DNA from: Flagellimonas nanhaiensis | Lineage (GTDB): Bacteria; Bacteroidota; Bacteroidia; Flavobacteriales; Flavobacteriaceae | Assembly: GCF_003382275.1 (NCBI RefSeq) | Contig: NZ_QTJX01000002.1 | Span: 1 to 64,000, forward strand | Reading direction: 5' to 3' | DNA: 64,000 bases | Shown: positions 43,773 to 54,379 of the stretch, piece by piece | Numbering within the stretch: position 1 is the first letter of the stretch | Layout: each line of letters opens with the position of its first letter | Made by a program: the position numbers and the translations under genes | The notes under the pieces: model-generated | Told to the model about the DNA's origin: nothing | The model's database searches: none | What the model saw: only the letters and a program-made list of their open reading frames with translations

Positions 43773-45719
43773 TTATGATGCCAGGGGAACCTTAAGTTGG
43801 ATTACCGTACCTTTTTGTCTATCAGAATTTACTTGAAGCTCTCCCGCTATTTCCAGAGCTCTTTTTTTCATATTCATCAATCCATTGCCCTTGTCAACTT
43901 TGTTCATATCAAAGCCATTTCCATCATCCTCAACTGTAATGGACAATTTTTTCCCAACTCCACTAAAATTAACCTTTACATGATCAGCCCCAGAGTGCTT
44001 GATCGCATTGTTAAGTGCTTCCTGTATAACCCTATAAATACTGATTCCTTTGGAAGAAGAAAAAGTCAACGCCTCTGCATCCTCTGAAAAATCAAAATTA
44101 AATTCGGTTTTTAGTGTGGTCAGTTCAGCCTTTTCAATAAAATTGGCGATTCTGATCTTTAGATCGGCCAAATTGATGGAACCTTTGTTCATGGCCCAAA
44201 TGGTATCTCTCAACTCCACAATGGTATCCCTTGCAAAATCGCTTACTTCATTGAGTTTGTTATTTAAAACTCCTTCCTCGGAGGGCAGGGTCATCTTCAT
44301 ATTGTCCAAAGAAGAAATGATAAAGGTGAGTTGAGCCCCAATATTATCATGTAGCTCCCTAGAAATTCGAAGTCTTTCCTCTTGCAACCTATTCTTTGCA
44401 TTGATTTTTTCCATGGTCAACTTCAGCTCATTTTCCTTGGCCGCTTGCTGCTGTTTTAACCGTTGTCTGCTATAAATCAGATATCCTATACAAACCAGAA
44501 GAATCATGAAAATGGACAGCCCGGCCAACTGCCAGTTCCTGGTCTGAATCAAGAGTTGTTGCTCTGCAAGATTTGCCCTTTGCAACAGAATTTCCTTGTC
44601 TTTTTTCTCCGTTTCATATTTCACCTCAAGTTCTGAAAGTTGTTTGGAGGTTCTATTGGAAAAAACTGAATCTTTGACCTGGTTATATTTCTTAAGCTGA
44701 TTCCTGGCTTCGCTATTATTTCCCAGTCTGAAATAAGTTTCCGCCAAAAACAGGGGGAAATCTGAAATGGCCTTAGTATAATGGGGATAGATTTTTAAAA
44801 TTTCGTTGGCCTTGGTGGCATAAACCAAAGCTGTCTGCGGCTGATTGCTTTCATTGTAAAGGTCCACAAGATCCGTGTAGGTGATCAGTTGACCGCGTTG
44901 GTTGTTTTGCAGCTGTTGGGGCATATTTAAACGGCGTAAAAAAGTTTGGATGGCCAAATCAGTCTTTCCCTGAACTCGATACAAATCCCCCAAATTCCCC
45001 AAAATTTGATGGTATTCGTACATATTGCCGGATTGTTCCGCAGCTTCCAGACCTTTCTGAAAGGCTTTAAAAGCTTCATCCAATCGATTAAGTCTCATGG
45101 AACAAATACCCATGTTGTTCAACGAGGTGGCCTGATCTCTTTTGAGGTCAAACTCAAGTCTTAAAGCATAGGATTTCTCATGGAATTCCAATGCTTTTTT
45201 ATACTGTAGCAATTCTTGATAGATCAATCCGATGTTGTTCAACGGAACGGCCATGGACTTTCTATTCCCTAATTGTTCGTATCCTTTTTGGGCCTCAAAG
45301 AAATAATCCAGCGCAGTTTCAAATTCACCTTTGTTCCAGTGCACCATCCCCAATCCGTTTACCGCCCTGGCAGCAATCTCGTGATACCCATTAGCTTTTG
45401 AGATTTTATGTGCTTTTGAGAAATATTTTAGGGCCAAGTCTGATTGGCCGCCAACATCCATATAAATTGCCTTGGTATTGGTCAATACGGCAAGACCATA
45501 GCTATTTTTTAGAGAGTCCAATGATTCAAATGCCTCATCAAGTATGGAACCCGCTTTTTCCGAATCTCTAAAAATATACCCAAATGCTGCCCGATTATAC
45601 CAATCAATTTTTATGGAATCGTTGGAAGACTCACGGGCCTGAACCAACAAACTGTCCAAATCTTGCCCAAAGGACTTCGCCATGCTCAAAAGGACTATCA
45701 AAAGAAAATATCTGACCAT
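43773..45719 (-). CDS. TPR-containing sensor histidine kinase (HisKA_3)
   Basis: A 648-residue membrane kinase. Signal peptide about 1-18, periplasmic tetratricopeptide repeats (about 40-345, with NNIGLIYQELLQYKKALEFHEKSY and LNNMGICSMRLNRLDEAFKAFQKG), a coiled coil (about 360-395), one transmembrane helix (about 400-418), a second coiled coil, then HisKA_3 (ERLRISRELHDNIGAQLTFI with the phospho-His) and HATPase_c (VIQEALNNAIKHSGA, DDGNGFD, GNGLMNMKKRA). Partner of the NarL-type regulator immediately downstream. The signal it reads is unknown. Confidence 0.93.
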   Translation of the reverse strand: MVRYFLLIVLLSMAKSFGQDLDSLLVQARESSNDSIKIDWYNRAAFGYIFRDSEKAGSILDEAFESLDSLKNSYGLAVLTNTKAIYMDVGGQSDLALKYFSKAHKISKANGYHEIAARAVNGLGMVHWNKGEFETALDYFFEAQKGYEQLGNRKSMAVPLNNIGLIYQELLQYKKALEFHEKSYALRLEFDLKRDQATSLNNMGICSMRLNRLDEAFKAFQKGLEAAEQSGNMYEYHQILGNLGDLYRVQGKTDLAIQTFLRRLNMPQQLQNNQRGQLITYTDLVDLYNESNQPQTALVYATKANEILKIYPHYTKAISDFPLFLAETYFRLGNNSEARNQLKKYNQVKDSVFSNRTSKQLSELEVKYETEKKDKEILLQRANLAEQQLLIQTRNWQLAGLSIFMILLVCIGYLIYSRQRLKQQQAAKENELKLTMEKINAKNRLQEERLRISRELHDNIGAQLTFIISSLDNMKMTLPSEEGVLNNKLNEVSDFARDTIVELRDTIWAMNKGSINLADLKIRIANFIEKAELTTLKTEFNFDFSEDAEALTFSSSKGISIYRVIQEALNNAIKHSGADHVKVNFSGVGKKLSITVEDDGNGFDMNKVDKGNGLMNMKKRALEIAGELQVNSDRQKGTVIQLKVPLAS

Positions 45720-45772
45720 TCTGGATTATTTAAGTCCTTTAATGTACGAACATTAGCTTTTTCTTTGAATGC

Positions 45773-45799
45773 AAAGACCCAATCTAATGATTGGGCTTT
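45773..45799 (-). terminator. Terminator-like hairpin
   Basis: CCCAATC, loop TAAT, GATTGGG with AAAG and CTTT outside, beyond the stop of the leftward gene at 45826 and ahead of the kinase gene. Confidence 0.6.
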
Positions 45800-45825
45800 A
45801 CGCTGCTTACTTGAATATTTGTAGT

Positions 45826-46725
45826 CTACTTGTATTTGGCCATTTCGTTGATCAATTTGGTATTGACCTCTTTTAGTACGCTCATGGCATCGTTGTAATA
45901 TTTATCGGGATCAATGATAAGTTCCAACGTGGCATTGGAACGTCTTATCAAATTGGATTGGTCTTTGGTTACTAGTTCCCCCGCAGGACCCTCACGATAC
46001 ACATTGGTATTTATCTTTATTTCCCCAAAGGCACTCTTGGTTGACCAAACGTTGATCCCAGACCTCCAGAAAACCTGTACTCCCGGCAAAAAAGCCACCT
46101 TGGTCTTGTTATAGATCTTTCCAAAGAACTTGTCCTCTCTTTTTTTGGCATTGGCCTGCAAATACCCTGAATTAATCAAATAGTTGACTGTAATTGGATT
46201 CTCCTTATTTTGTTTTGCTGCATGCCCCACCATGTACTGATTTCCATATTTTACAAAAGGTTTGTTGCCAGCAGAAACGGTTATGGTTGAAATGTGGCTG
46301 AAAGGTTGGTAATAATCCACATCTTCCGCGTAGTTTTCCGTCCTTTTAAAATATGGAGCCATTGATTTAATCAATTTTTCTTCAGGCCTGTACTCGGTAA
46401 TGGTAAACCCATGGGCTTCCAGCTTCTCAACAAAATCTGCATAGGCCTCATCCGTAATTCGCTGCATTAGCTCATTGGTAAGCCCTGAGGTGATTACCCT
46501 TAGAGCGGACTTTGCTCCCATAAAATTATTTCTGGAAATGGTAGATGCTGATTTACCTTCGCTAGTGGTAAAACTAACCGTAAAATTGGCAAGCTTGACC
46601 TCTTGAAGATTTTTTAAATGTTTCTTTTTATCAACAAAAAGTTCTTGTGCATTGGCTACTCTTGTAAATGCAAACAAGGCTAAAATGTAGAGAACAAAAG
46701 AAATGACGGGTTTGGACAATTTCAT
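45826..46725 (-). CDS. Secreted protein of unknown function
   Basis: A 299-residue exported protein. The ATG at 46725 gives a signal peptide (MKLSKPVISFVLYILALFAFT..., ending NAQE near residue 27). The mature part starts LFVDKKKHLKNLQEVKLANFTVSF and has an even mix of helix and strand, with no recognised family. Similar proteins in Flavobacteriia are unnamed. 140 bp upstream lies the GSCFA gene end; nothing else is seen in that gap. Confidence 0.6.
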   Translation of the reverse strand: MKLSKPVISFVLYILALFAFTRVANAQELFVDKKKHLKNLQEVKLANFTVSFTTSEGKSASTISRNNFMGAKSALRVITSGLTNELMQRITDEAYADFVEKLEAHGFTITEYRPEEKLIKSMAPYFKRTENYAEDVDYYQPFSHISTITVSAGNKPFVKYGNQYMVGHAAKQNKENPITVNYLINSGYLQANAKKREDKFFGKIYNKTKVAFLPGVQVFWRSGINVWSTKSAFGEIKINTNVYREGPAGELVTKDQSNLIRRSNATLELIIDPDKYYNDAMSVLKEVNTKLINEMAKYK

Positions 46726-46865
46726 TTTTCGAAGTTTTGGTTTCTCCAAAATTCAAGGTTTATCCAATCCTATTCAATACGGCAATTGTCGTATTTTTTT
46801 TCAGAACCGAGACCAGAAGTAGGGTATTTCGTCAGTGTGGCAGATACAACCAGTCAATCAATGTC

Positions 46866-47813
46866 TTATTCAAATTTCATGAAAGGATACCTCTCTTGAA
46901 GACCAGCAATTTTTGCCTCGAGTGATTTTAGGAAACTCTGGTGTGCGTCGGTTTCTGGATTGAAAGGCCTGTGCTGTAACCCTTTTCGAACAGCTTCAAC
47001 ATCATCCATGGTAGATTTGGAATCCTCAGAAATCCAAACTGTTTTAAATTTTTCCCAGATATAGTCCACTGCCAGGTCATTTGGGTGCACCATGTCCTTT
47101 GCATAAAAACGATAATCCCTAAGTTCGTCCATCATAATCTCATAAGCTGGAAAGTAGGTAACTGTTGATTCATTTTCCATTTCATGAACCGCAAAAATAA
47201 GGTTTGCCTTGCTTCTTTGATTTTCTATGAATCCATCTCTTAAATGTCGCACTGGCGAGATCGTAGAGACAATTTGCAGCTTGGGATTAACTCTTTCTAT
47301 CATAGAAACAAGATTCTCAAGACTGTCTTTTATCGTTTTTACGGTCAACAATTCTTTTGAAAACTCCTTTTGGGGCACCTTATGGCAATTGGCCACCAAA
47401 TTTCCTGTTGATTTATGCCGATATGCCCACGCTGTTCCCAAAGTAATTATCAAATGGGTGGTCGTTTGTAAGTATTCCAGGGTTGTTTGCAATGCCTCAT
47501 TAAGTTCTTTGACCAATGCTTGCCTTTCTGATGAACGCAAATCGGAATGGACCTCAAAGCAATACCAAATCCCTTCTTGTTCAAAAACCTCATCTTCCTG
47601 AAAAGTTTTACCATACAAAGCGCGCTTCACCAAGTTTTCTATGGCAAGTGGGTGATATAAAATTCCAAACGGGTTTTGAAGGGATTGAAATTGAAAATAG
47701 TCCAGTTTTTCTCCAATGTTTTCAGCAAAACAAGATCCCAAAAGCAACAGTTTGCTTTTATAATCTATGGAATCCCCATCTTTCTGAAGCGGAACCGAGG
47801 TCTGTAGTCTCAT
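46866..47813 (-). CDS. GSCFA-domain protein
   Basis: A 315-residue protein that starts with the family signature LLLGSCFAENIGEKLDYF, followed by NPFGILYHP and later HPNDLAVDYIWEKF. GSCFA proteins are SGNH-hydrolase-like, with Ser in the first motif and Asp/His in the last; a carbohydrate esterase role is inferred. The DUF6090-like gene lies 15 bp upstream and alaS before that, all leftward, so the three probably form an operon. Confidence 0.9.
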   Translation of the reverse strand: MRLQTSVPLQKDGDSIDYKSKLLLLGSCFAENIGEKLDYFQFQSLQNPFGILYHPLAIENLVKRALYGKTFQEDEVFEQEGIWYCFEVHSDLRSSERQALVKELNEALQTTLEYLQTTTHLIITLGTAWAYRHKSTGNLVANCHKVPQKEFSKELLTVKTIKDSLENLVSMIERVNPKLQIVSTISPVRHLRDGFIENQRSKANLIFAVHEMENESTVTYFPAYEIMMDELRDYRFYAKDMVHPNDLAVDYIWEKFKTVWISEDSKSTMDDVEAVRKGLQHRPFNPETDAHQSFLKSLEAKIAGLQERYPFMKFE

Positions 47814-47828
47814 GAAAAAACAATTGAA

Positions 47829-48485
47829 TTACTTACAATCGCCAATACGCCCAAGCATATCGTTATACTGATCTTCCAGTTGATCCTCCAACTGCCCCAT
47901 GACTTTCAATGTCATGACCAAGTCATCAAAAGACTTGTTTCTTAAAGCATCAGTTGCATTCGCCAACTCATTCTTTACCAAGTGCTGTGTATTGTACATG
48001 GCCTGGAGCTGATATAGACAATCGTAACCAAATTCATGAAATATACCGGTTGATTTGGAAATATCCCAGGCTATGCTGCTCAAATCAGTAATTTCAAGAT
48101 TGATATAGGTGTCCAGATCATATTCAAAAAGTCCATCTTCAACCATGCTGGAATCTCTTTCCCTGATGAATTCCGGGTATTTCCGAATAAAGGTCTGAAT
48201 TGCATCTGGAGCAAGAATAAGATTCTTGTTTTCTCCCTTCAATCTGTTCAATTCATCAAAAAAGTCTGGCACTTTCTGATTCTGAGCGCTGTTTTCTTTT
48301 AATTGTTCCAAATTGGTGCGGATTTCGCCTTCAATTTTATCCAGTGCAATTTCCTTGTTCTTCTGAACTTCTTTAGAAGCATTCCAGTCATTAAACCAAA
48401 TGGCAAGGTTAATTCCGATAAACAACAGGAGAATTTCCCCTAAAATATATTTCCAATTGAAGTTTTTTGCTCTGAAGAATTTCAT
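47829..48485 (-). CDS. Single-span membrane protein (DUF6090-like)
   Basis: A 218-residue protein with one N-terminal helix (about 14-32) preceded by [25 protein letters not shown], the layout of DUF6090 proteins (GEI.L...GI.IA...N.W), then a long charged, coiled-coil-like domain. Function unknown. Its start overlaps the alaS stop by 4 bp, so it is coupled to alaS. Confidence 0.75.
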   Translation of the reverse strand: MKFFRAKNFNWKYILGEILLLFIGINLAIWFNDWNASKEVQKNKEIALDKIEGEIRTNLEQLKENSAQNQKVPDFFDELNRLKGENKNLILAPDAIQTFIRKYPEFIRERDSSMVEDGLFEYDLDTYINLEITDLSSIAWDISKSTGIFHEFGYDCLYQLQAMYNTQHLVKNELANATDALRNKSFDDLVMTLKVMGQLEDQLEDQYNDMLGRIGDCK

Positions 48486-51112
48486 GTTATGGTTGTTGAC
48501 CTGACGATTTCTTTGGCCCCCGCCAAAGCATCATCAATACCAGCAGGATTTTTACCTCCGGCCGTGGCAAAGAAGGGTTGTCCTCCGCCCCCACCTTGGA
48601 TGTGCTTGCCCAACTCTCGGACAATGGTTCCCGCGTTCAATCCACTATTGGACGCCAATTCTTTGGAAATGTAACAAGATAACAGTGCTTTACCGTCTTT
48701 TTCGGCTCCTAAAAGCAAAAACAAATTGGAAACTTGCCCTCCTATTTCAAAGGAAAGGTCTTTGAGGCCTGCCGCATCCAAATCTACTTTTTTGGCCAGG
48801 AATTGAATACCGTTGATTTCTTCCATTTCTCCAACCAACTCGGTTTTGAGTCCTTTGGCCTTATCCTTCAACAATTGCTCAATCTGCTTTTTCAGAGTTG
48901 CATTTTCGTCTTGAAGACTTGATACAGCCTTTACCGGATCTTGGGCATTGTTCAATAGATCTTTGATTTCGAACAACATACGGTTGTTCTTAAAGTAGAA
49001 CTCTTTTACTGCATCTGAAGTAATGGCCTCAATCCTTCGGATTCCAGCAGCAACAGCACCTTCTGAAACGATCTTGAAATGCCAGATGTCCGCTGTATTT
49101 TTCACATGGGTACCTCCACAAAGTTCAACAGATTGTCCAAAACGGATGGTTCTTACGGTATCCCCATATTTTTCGCCAAAAAGGGCAATAGCTCCTTGCT
49201 CCATGGCATCCTTCATGGAAATATTCCGGTTTTCTTCTAAAGGTAACTGCCCTTCAATTCGGGCATTGACAAAATTCTCGACCTCCCGCAGCTCCTCTAC
49301 CGTCAACTTTGAAAAATGGGAAAAATCAAACCTTAAATATTTTGAATGTACCGCGGAACCTTTTTGTTCCACATGGTTCCCCAAAACCTCTCTAAGTGCT
49401 TGGTGCAATAAATGGGTAGCTGTATGGTTACTTGCCGTTCTCCAGCGTTGTTTTTTATCCACTACCACCTTAAAAGTGTCGGAAACATTTTTGGGTAGGT
49501 TCTCGGAAAAGTGGACTATCTCATTATTCTCCCTTTTGGTGTCCACAATATAAATGACATCACCATTTGGGGTTTCCAAATAGCCTTTATCTCCGACTTG
49601 TCCACCTCCTTCGGCATAGAAAGGAGTCAAATTGAATACCAATTGATATTGCTGCCCCCCTTTTTTACTGGTTACTTTTCTATACTTTACAATTTTGGCA
49701 CTGGCTTCAAGGCTATCGTAGCCAATAAATTCTTGCTCCGAATCCTCCATTAAGGTGGTCCAGTCTTCTTTGGATACTTCCGAAGCAGCTCTGGAGCGGT
49801 CTTTTTGAGCTTTTAGAGCCTTTTCAAAGCCTTTGGAGTCCAATTGGTATCCTTTTTCTTCCAGAATCAAGGAAGTAAGATCAATAGGAAAGCCAAATGT
49901 GTCATACAGTTCAAAAGCCTTTTCACCATCAATCGTCTTACTTTTTGAAGATTTGATGACTGATTCCAACAAGACCAACCCTTGTTCCAACGTGCTCAAA
50001 AAGGAACTTTCCTCCTCCTTGACTACATTCTCGATAAGTTGGTATTGTTCTCGAAGCTCTGGAAATGCCTTCCCCATGGTCTCTCCCAGGACCTTGACCA
50101 ATCTATAGATAAAAGGCTGTTTGGTATCTAAAAATGTAAATCCATACCGAATGGCACGGCGCAAAATTCTTCGAATGACATATCCGGCTCCGGTATTGCT
50201 TGGAAGCTGTCCATCTGCAATGGAAAAAGAAACCGCCCTGATATGATCCGCCACCACACGAATGGCTATGTCGGTTTGCTCGTCCTTACCATATTTATGC
50301 CCTGTTATGATCTCTATCTCACGTATTAACGGAGTGAAAACATCCGTATCGTAGTTGGACTTAACCCCTTGCAATACCATGCACAGGCGTTCAAAGCCCA
50401 TTCCGGTATCCACATGTTTTTCCGGAAGATTCTCTAAACTGCCATCGGCCTTTCTATTGTACTGGATAAAGACAAGGTTCCATATCTCCACAACTAGGGG
50501 ATGGTCTTGGTTCACCAAGGAAGCTCCCGGAGTTTTGGCCTTTTCTTCCTTTGACCTTAGGTCAACATGGATTTCCGAGCATGGTCCGCATGGACCTTGA
50601 TCTCCCATTTCCCAGAAATTGTCTTTTTTGTTACCCATGATAATCCTTTCCTTTGGAACAATGGCGTTCCATAAATCATAGGCTTCTTTGTCCATTTCAA
50701 GATTGTCGGCGTCATCGCTTCCCTCAAAAACGGATACATAAAGGCTTTCCTTGTCTATTTGGTAAATATCTGTCAACAGTTCCCAAGCCCATTGAATGGC
50801 CTCTTTTTTGAAATAGTCCCCAAAACTCCAATTCCCCAACATCTCAAACATGGTATGGTGGTAGGTGTCTTTCCCTACTTCCTCCAGGTCATTGTGTTTT
50901 CCACTGACCCGTAAACATTTTTGGGTGTCGGTCACCCTTTTGTTTTTGGGCACGGTGTTTCCCAAGAAAAATTCCTTGAACTGGTTCATACCGGCGTTGG
51001 TGAACATAAGTGTTGGGTCATCTTTCATGACCATTGGAGCCGATGGAACTATTTTATGGCCCTTTCCCTTGAAAAAATTTAAAAACTGGGTTCTGACTTC
51101 TTGGGATGTCAT
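48482..51112 (-). CDS. alaS: Alanine--tRNA ligase
   Basis: Charges tRNA-Ala and edits mischarged Ser/Gly. It has 876 residues, full length. N-terminal class II core ([30 protein letters not shown], later [10 protein letters not shown]), the editing domain with zinc-site motifs [12 protein letters not shown] and CGGTHV, and the Gly-rich C-terminal C-Ala domain ([15 protein letters not shown]). It is first in a leftward operon with two small genes. The start overlaps no other gene; the M23 gene diverges. Confidence 0.97.
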   Translation of the reverse strand: MTSQEVRTQFLNFFKGKGHKIVPSAPMVMKDDPTLMFTNAGMNQFKEFFLGNTVPKNKRVTDTQKCLRVSGKHNDLEEVGKDTYHHTMFEMLGNWSFGDYFKKEAIQWAWELLTDIYQIDKESLYVSVFEGSDDADNLEMDKEAYDLWNAIVPKERIIMGNKKDNFWEMGDQGPCGPCSEIHVDLRSKEEKAKTPGASLVNQDHPLVVEIWNLVFIQYNRKADGSLENLPEKHVDTGMGFERLCMVLQGVKSNYDTDVFTPLIREIEIITGHKYGKDEQTDIAIRVVADHIRAVSFSIADGQLPSNTGAGYVIRRILRRAIRYGFTFLDTKQPFIYRLVKVLGETMGKAFPELREQYQLIENVVKEEESSFLSTLEQGLVLLESVIKSSKSKTIDGEKAFELYDTFGFPIDLTSLILEEKGYQLDSKGFEKALKAQKDRSRAASEVSKEDWTTLMEDSEQEFIGYDSLEASAKIVKYRKVTSKKGGQQYQLVFNLTPFYAEGGGQVGDKGYLETPNGDVIYIVDTKRENNEIVHFSENLPKNVSDTFKVVVDKKQRWRTASNHTATHLLHQALREVLGNHVEQKGSAVHSKYLRFDFSHFSKLTVEELREVENFVNARIEGQLPLEENRNISMKDAMEQGAIALFGEKYGDTVRTIRFGQSVELCGGTHVKNTADIWHFKIVSEGAVAAGIRRIEAITSDAVKEFYFKNNRMLFEIKDLLNNAQDPVKAVSSLQDENATLKKQIEQLLKDKAKGLKTELVGEMEEINGIQFLAKKVDLDAAGLKDLSFEIGGQVSNLFLLLGAEKDGKALLSCYISKELASNSGLNAGTIVRELGKHIQGGGGGQPFFATAGGKNPAGIDDALAGAKEIVRSTTIT

Positions 51113-51162
51113 TGGAAATGCTAGGGTTTTATTAAATTTAACACTTTAAGCGAAACAATTTT

Positions 51163-51170
51163 TATATTTG
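51163..51170 (+). promoter_or_regulatory. -7 box of the M23/MerR operon
   Basis: TATATTTG, a perfect -7 box, 45 bp before the M23 ATG at 51216. No TTG at the ideal -33 distance. On the opposite strand TATTTTTG (51193-51200) could serve alaS. Confidence 0.55.
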
Positions 51171-51215
51171 CTTGTTTTGTTTAAAGAGTGAGCAAAAATA
51201 GGATAAAATCCCTTC

Positions 51216-52193
51216 ATGTCTAAAGTTAAATACTATTACGACCCGGATACTCTTTCCTATAGGAAAATAGAACCAAAGAAGTCCAGGAAATATAGAAATC
51301 TATTCTTATTTCTTGTGGGCTCTGCCCTTTTTGGTCTATTGGCCCTAATAATCCTGCTGAATACAAGTTGGTTGAACACTCCAAGAGAACTTTCCCTGGA
51401 GCGTGAAGTACAGAACTATGAGCTTCAATTTGAAATCCTGAACAAAAAGATGGATCAAATGGAGCAGGTATTGGGCAATATTGAGGATAGGGACAATAAC
51501 ATATATCGACTTTATTTTGAGGCCAACCCTATTCCTGAGGAACAACGACGGGCAGGATTCGGAGGAATCAATAGGTATAAATCCCTGGAAGGCTTCAACA
51601 ACTCTGAAATTATCATAGATGCTGCTCAGCGTCTTGACATCATACAAAAACAGATTGTAATCCAATCCAAATCATTGGATGAAATAGCCAAGTTAGCAGA
51701 GGAAAAGGAAAAATTATTGGCCTCCATACCGGCCATACAACCTGTACGCAACGAAGATCTTACCCGAATGGCTTCTGGGTATGGATGGCGTTCCGACCCT
51801 TTTACCAAGGCTCGAAAGTTTCATTGGGGAATGGATTTCACTGCGCCTAGAGGAGTTCCTATTTATGCTACCGGAGATGGCAAGGTGAAACGTGCTGATA
51901 ATAGATCCTCCGGATATGGTAAGCACATCAGAATAGAACATGGGTATGGTTACATGACCCTATATGCGCATTTGAGCAAATACAATGTTAGTGTTGGACA
52001 AAAGGTAAAAAGAGGAGACTTGATTGGTTTTGTGGGCAACACTGGACGTTCCGAAGCTCCCCACCTGCACTATGAGGTCTTTAAGGACGATGAGCGCATC
52101 AACCCCATTAACTTCTACTATGGAAGTTTGACGGCAGAAGAGTTTGAAAACATGCTCAAGTTTGCCAATCAAGAGAACCAATCCTTGGATTAA
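51216..52193 (+). CDS. M23-family metallopeptidase, membrane anchored
   Basis: A 325-residue peptidoglycan endopeptidase or LytM-type activator. A cytoplasmic N-terminal stretch and one transmembrane helix (about 31-49) precede a coiled coil (about 57-90) and a C-terminal LytM domain (about 190-300). Zinc site residues are visible in FHWGMDF and PHLHYEVF with YAHLS between them, so the domain should be active. The downstream MerR gene overlaps its stop by 1 bp (TAATG). Confidence 0.92.
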   Translation: MSKVKYYYDPDTLSYRKIEPKKSRKYRNLFLFLVGSALFGLLALIILLNTSWLNTPRELSLEREVQNYELQFEILNKKMDQMEQVLGNIEDRDNNIYRLYFEANPIPEEQRRAGFGGINRYKSLEGFNNSEIIIDAAQRLDIIQKQIVIQSKSLDEIAKLAEEKEKLLASIPAIQPVRNEDLTRMASGYGWRSDPFTKARKFHWGMDFTAPRGVPIYATGDGKVKRADNRSSGYGKHIRIEHGYGYMTLYAHLSKYNVSVGQKVKRGDLIGFVGNTGRSEAPHLHYEVFKDDERINPINFYYGSLTAEEFENMLKFANQENQSLD

Positions 52194-52522
52194 TGCACAT
52201 AGATCTTCCCGAAAAACGTTATTATGGCATTGGCGAAGTGGCCAAGGCCTTTGGGGTAAATACTTCCCTGATACGCTTTTGGGAAAAGGAGTTTGATGTG
52301 CTTCAACCTAAAAAAAATGCCAAGGGCAACCGCAAGTTCACTCCCCAGGACATCAAAAATCTACAGTTGATCTATCATTTGGTCAAGGAGCGTGGATTCA
52401 CGCTAGAGGGAGCAAAAATCCACTTGAAGGAAGAAAAGCAGAAAACACTTTCCAATTTTGACGTAATTCAAAAATTACAAAAAGTAAGGGCAGAACTCCT
52501 TAAAATAAAAGAACAGCTATAA
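52193..52522 (+). CDS. MerR-family regulator
   Basis: A 109-residue short MerR protein: HTH (KRYYGIGEVAKAFGVNTSLIRFWEKEFDVLQP) followed by RKFTPQDIKNLQLIYHLVKERGFTLEGAKIHL and a short coiled coil, with no sensor domain. Such MerR proteins after an M23 peptidase are conserved in Bacteroidetes. Coupled to the M23 gene by TAATG. LemA follows 16 bp later. Confidence 0.93.
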   Translation: MHIDLPEKRYYGIGEVAKAFGVNTSLIRFWEKEFDVLQPKKNAKGNRKFTPQDIKNLQLIYHLVKERGFTLEGAKIHLKEEKQKTLSNFDVIQKLQKVRAELLKIKEQL

Positions 52523-52538
52523 CACTAAACCATAGAAA

Positions 52539-53138
52539 ATGAAAAAAGGTATTCTTGCCTTAATTGTACTGATAGTACTGGCAGTAATCTTAGGAGGATG
52601 GTACATACGAACCAACAATACCCTAGTTGACATGAAAGGTCAGGCCACAAAGCAATGGGCCAACGTGGAAAGTTCCTATCAAAGGAGAAGCGACCTGATC
52701 GGAAACCTGGTGAAAACCGTGCAGGGTGCTGCAGATTTTGAACGTGAAACCTTGTCAGACGTCATTGAAGCTCGTGCAAAGGCCACTTCCACAACCATTG
52801 ATGCCAACAATATTACCCCTGAGCAATTGGCTATGTTTCAGGAAGCCCAAACCGGGTTGTCCTCTGCGCTCTCCAGACTTTTGGTGACCGTTGAACGCTA
52901 TCCTGACCTCAAGGCCAATCAAAACTTTTTGGAACTGCAGTCCCAACTGGAGGGCACTGAAAACAGAATCAATGTTGAGCGGAACCGATTTAACGATTTG
53001 GCAGGGGAGTATAATATTAAAATTGAAAAGATCCCCACCAATATCATAGCAAGTATTGCCAATTTTAAGCCTCTGGCTTTATTTAGTTCCGATTCAGGTG
53101 CAGAAGACGCCCCGGACGTCAATTTCGATTTTGATTAA
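52539..53138 (+). CDS. LemA-family protein
   Basis: A 199-residue protein with an N-terminal anchor (about 4-22) and the LemA helical domain: W.NVESSYQRRSDLIGNLVKTVQGAADFERE, then ITPEQLAMFQEAQ and LKANQNFLELQSQLEGTENRI with RNRFNDLAGEYN. Role not settled. It forms an operon with two TPM-domain genes, as in many bacteria; 2 bp separate it from the first of these. Confidence 0.93.
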   Translation: MKKGILALIVLIVLAVILGGWYIRTNNTLVDMKGQATKQWANVESSYQRRSDLIGNLVKTVQGAADFERETLSDVIEARAKATSTTIDANNITPEQLAMFQEAQTGLSSALSRLLVTVERYPDLKANQNFLELQSQLEGTENRINVERNRFNDLAGEYNIKIEKIPTNIIASIANFKPLALFSSDSGAEDAPDVNFDFD

Positions 53139-53140
53139 AC

Positions 53141-53578
53141 ATGTCGCACGTAGAGGAATTTTTAACTTCTGAGGAAGAACAGGAAATTGTCAGCGCCATT
53201 GTTGAGGCGGAAAAAAATACCTCAGGAGAAATTCGTGTACATATTGAAGCTACTTCCAAAATAGACCATTTTAGCAGGGCACAACAGATTTTCCATTTTC
53301 TTAAAATGGACAATACAAAAGATGGAAACGGCGTATTGATCTATGTGGCCGTAGAAGACAAGAAATTTGTAATCTATGGTGATGTTGGCATTGACAATGC
53401 CGTACCCAAAGGATTCTGGAACAGCACAAAAGATGTGATTGCTTCCAATTTTCAAGAAAGTAATTTTAAACAAGGAATTATTGAAGGTATTTTAAGAGCC
53501 GGAAAGGAATTGGAAGCCCATTTCCCGTGGGACCATAACGACACCAATGAATTGAACGATGCCATATCCAAAGGTTAA
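53141..53578 (+). CDS. TPM-domain protein (soluble)
   Basis: A 145-residue protein made of one TPM domain: TSGEIRVHIEATSK, then GVLIYVAVEDKKFVIYGDVGIDNAVPKGFW. It lacks a signal peptide and membrane anchor, unlike its longer paralogue next door. TPM proteins may act as phosphatases or in photosystem repair in plants; in this context they belong to the LemA unit. Its last 20 bases overlap the start of the next gene in another frame. Confidence 0.85.
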   Translation: MSHVEEFLTSEEEQEIVSAIVEAEKNTSGEIRVHIEATSKIDHFSRAQQIFHFLKMDNTKDGNGVLIYVAVEDKKFVIYGDVGIDNAVPKGFWNSTKDVIASNFQESNFKQGIIEGILRAGKELEAHFPWDHNDTNELNDAISKG

Positions 53579-54344
53579 CCTTCTTATTGCCTTTTTATGT
53601 GTTTCTCTATCCTGGGGGCAATTCACCATACCCGAAAAACCACAAAAACAGACCAGTGTCTACGACTACGTGGATTTATTGCCCGCTTCCCAGAGTAAAG
53701 CTTTGGAGCAAAAATTGATTCGCTATTCCGATAGCACTTCAACCCAAATCGTTGTGGCCATCATCAGTTCCACCGAAGGTGAAAACATTAATTTCTTAGG
53801 GGCTCAATGGGGGCAAAAATGGGGTATTGGACAGGCGGACAAAGACAATGGAATTCTTGTTCTCTTGGCCAAGGATGATAGAAGGATTGCCATCAATACC
53901 GGTTATGGCGTAGAGGGTTCACTTACTGATTTGATGTCGAAACGTATCATTGAATCTGTGATAATCCCAGAATTTAAGAAAGGTGACTACTACGCTGGTT
54001 TGGATAAAGGAGCCGATGCCATTTTTCAAGTATTGAATGGGGAATTTACCGAAGAACGGACTTTTGAGGATGACCAAGAATCACCTTTCAAATCCTTATT
54101 GCCCATTATTATTTTCTTCATCATTTTGATTATACTTTCCCGGAGAAACAGAAATAACAGAGGTGGTCGTGGAGGGAACCGCAAAGGGCTTGATATCTGG
54201 GATATGATCATCCTCAGCAACATGGGCCGTAGCTCAAGATCATCCGGTGGTTTTGGAGGCGGCGGTTTCGGGAGCAGCGGAGGATTTGGTGGCGGCTTTG
54301 GAGGTGGCGGTTTTGGAGGTGGTGGAGCCTCCGGAGGTTGGTAG
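53559..54344 (+). CDS. TPM-domain membrane protein with Gly-rich tail
   Basis: A 261-residue protein. Signal peptide about 1-20 (ends SWGQ), TPM domain (about 30-160, VYDYVDLLPASQSKALEQKL, GILVLLAKDDRRIAINTGYGVEG), one transmembrane helix (about 182-196), then a basic segment and a Gly/Ser/Phe-rich tail (about 223-261) ending GASGGW. The tail is a real coding repeat, usual for this family, not an artefact. Starts inside the previous gene. Confidence 0.9.
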   Translation: MPYPKVNLLIAFLCVSLSWGQFTIPEKPQKQTSVYDYVDLLPASQSKALEQKLIRYSDSTSTQIVVAIISSTEGENINFLGAQWGQKWGIGQADKDNGILVLLAKDDRRIAINTGYGVEGSLTDLMSKRIIESVIIPEFKKGDYYAGLDKGADAIFQVLNGEFTEERTFEDDQESPFKSLLPIIIFFIILIILSRRNRNNRGGRGGNRKGLDIWDMIILSNMGRSSRSSGGFGGGGFGSSGGFGGGFGGGGFGGGGASGGW

Positions 54345-54379
54345 CACCCCCGTATTAATCTAAGCCAAGCACCCCAATT

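Noticed and set aside
54223..54344. GGTGGCGG-rich DNA as a tandem repeat or CRISPR-like array
   Set aside because: It is the Gly-rich C-terminal tail of the TPM protein, common in that family.
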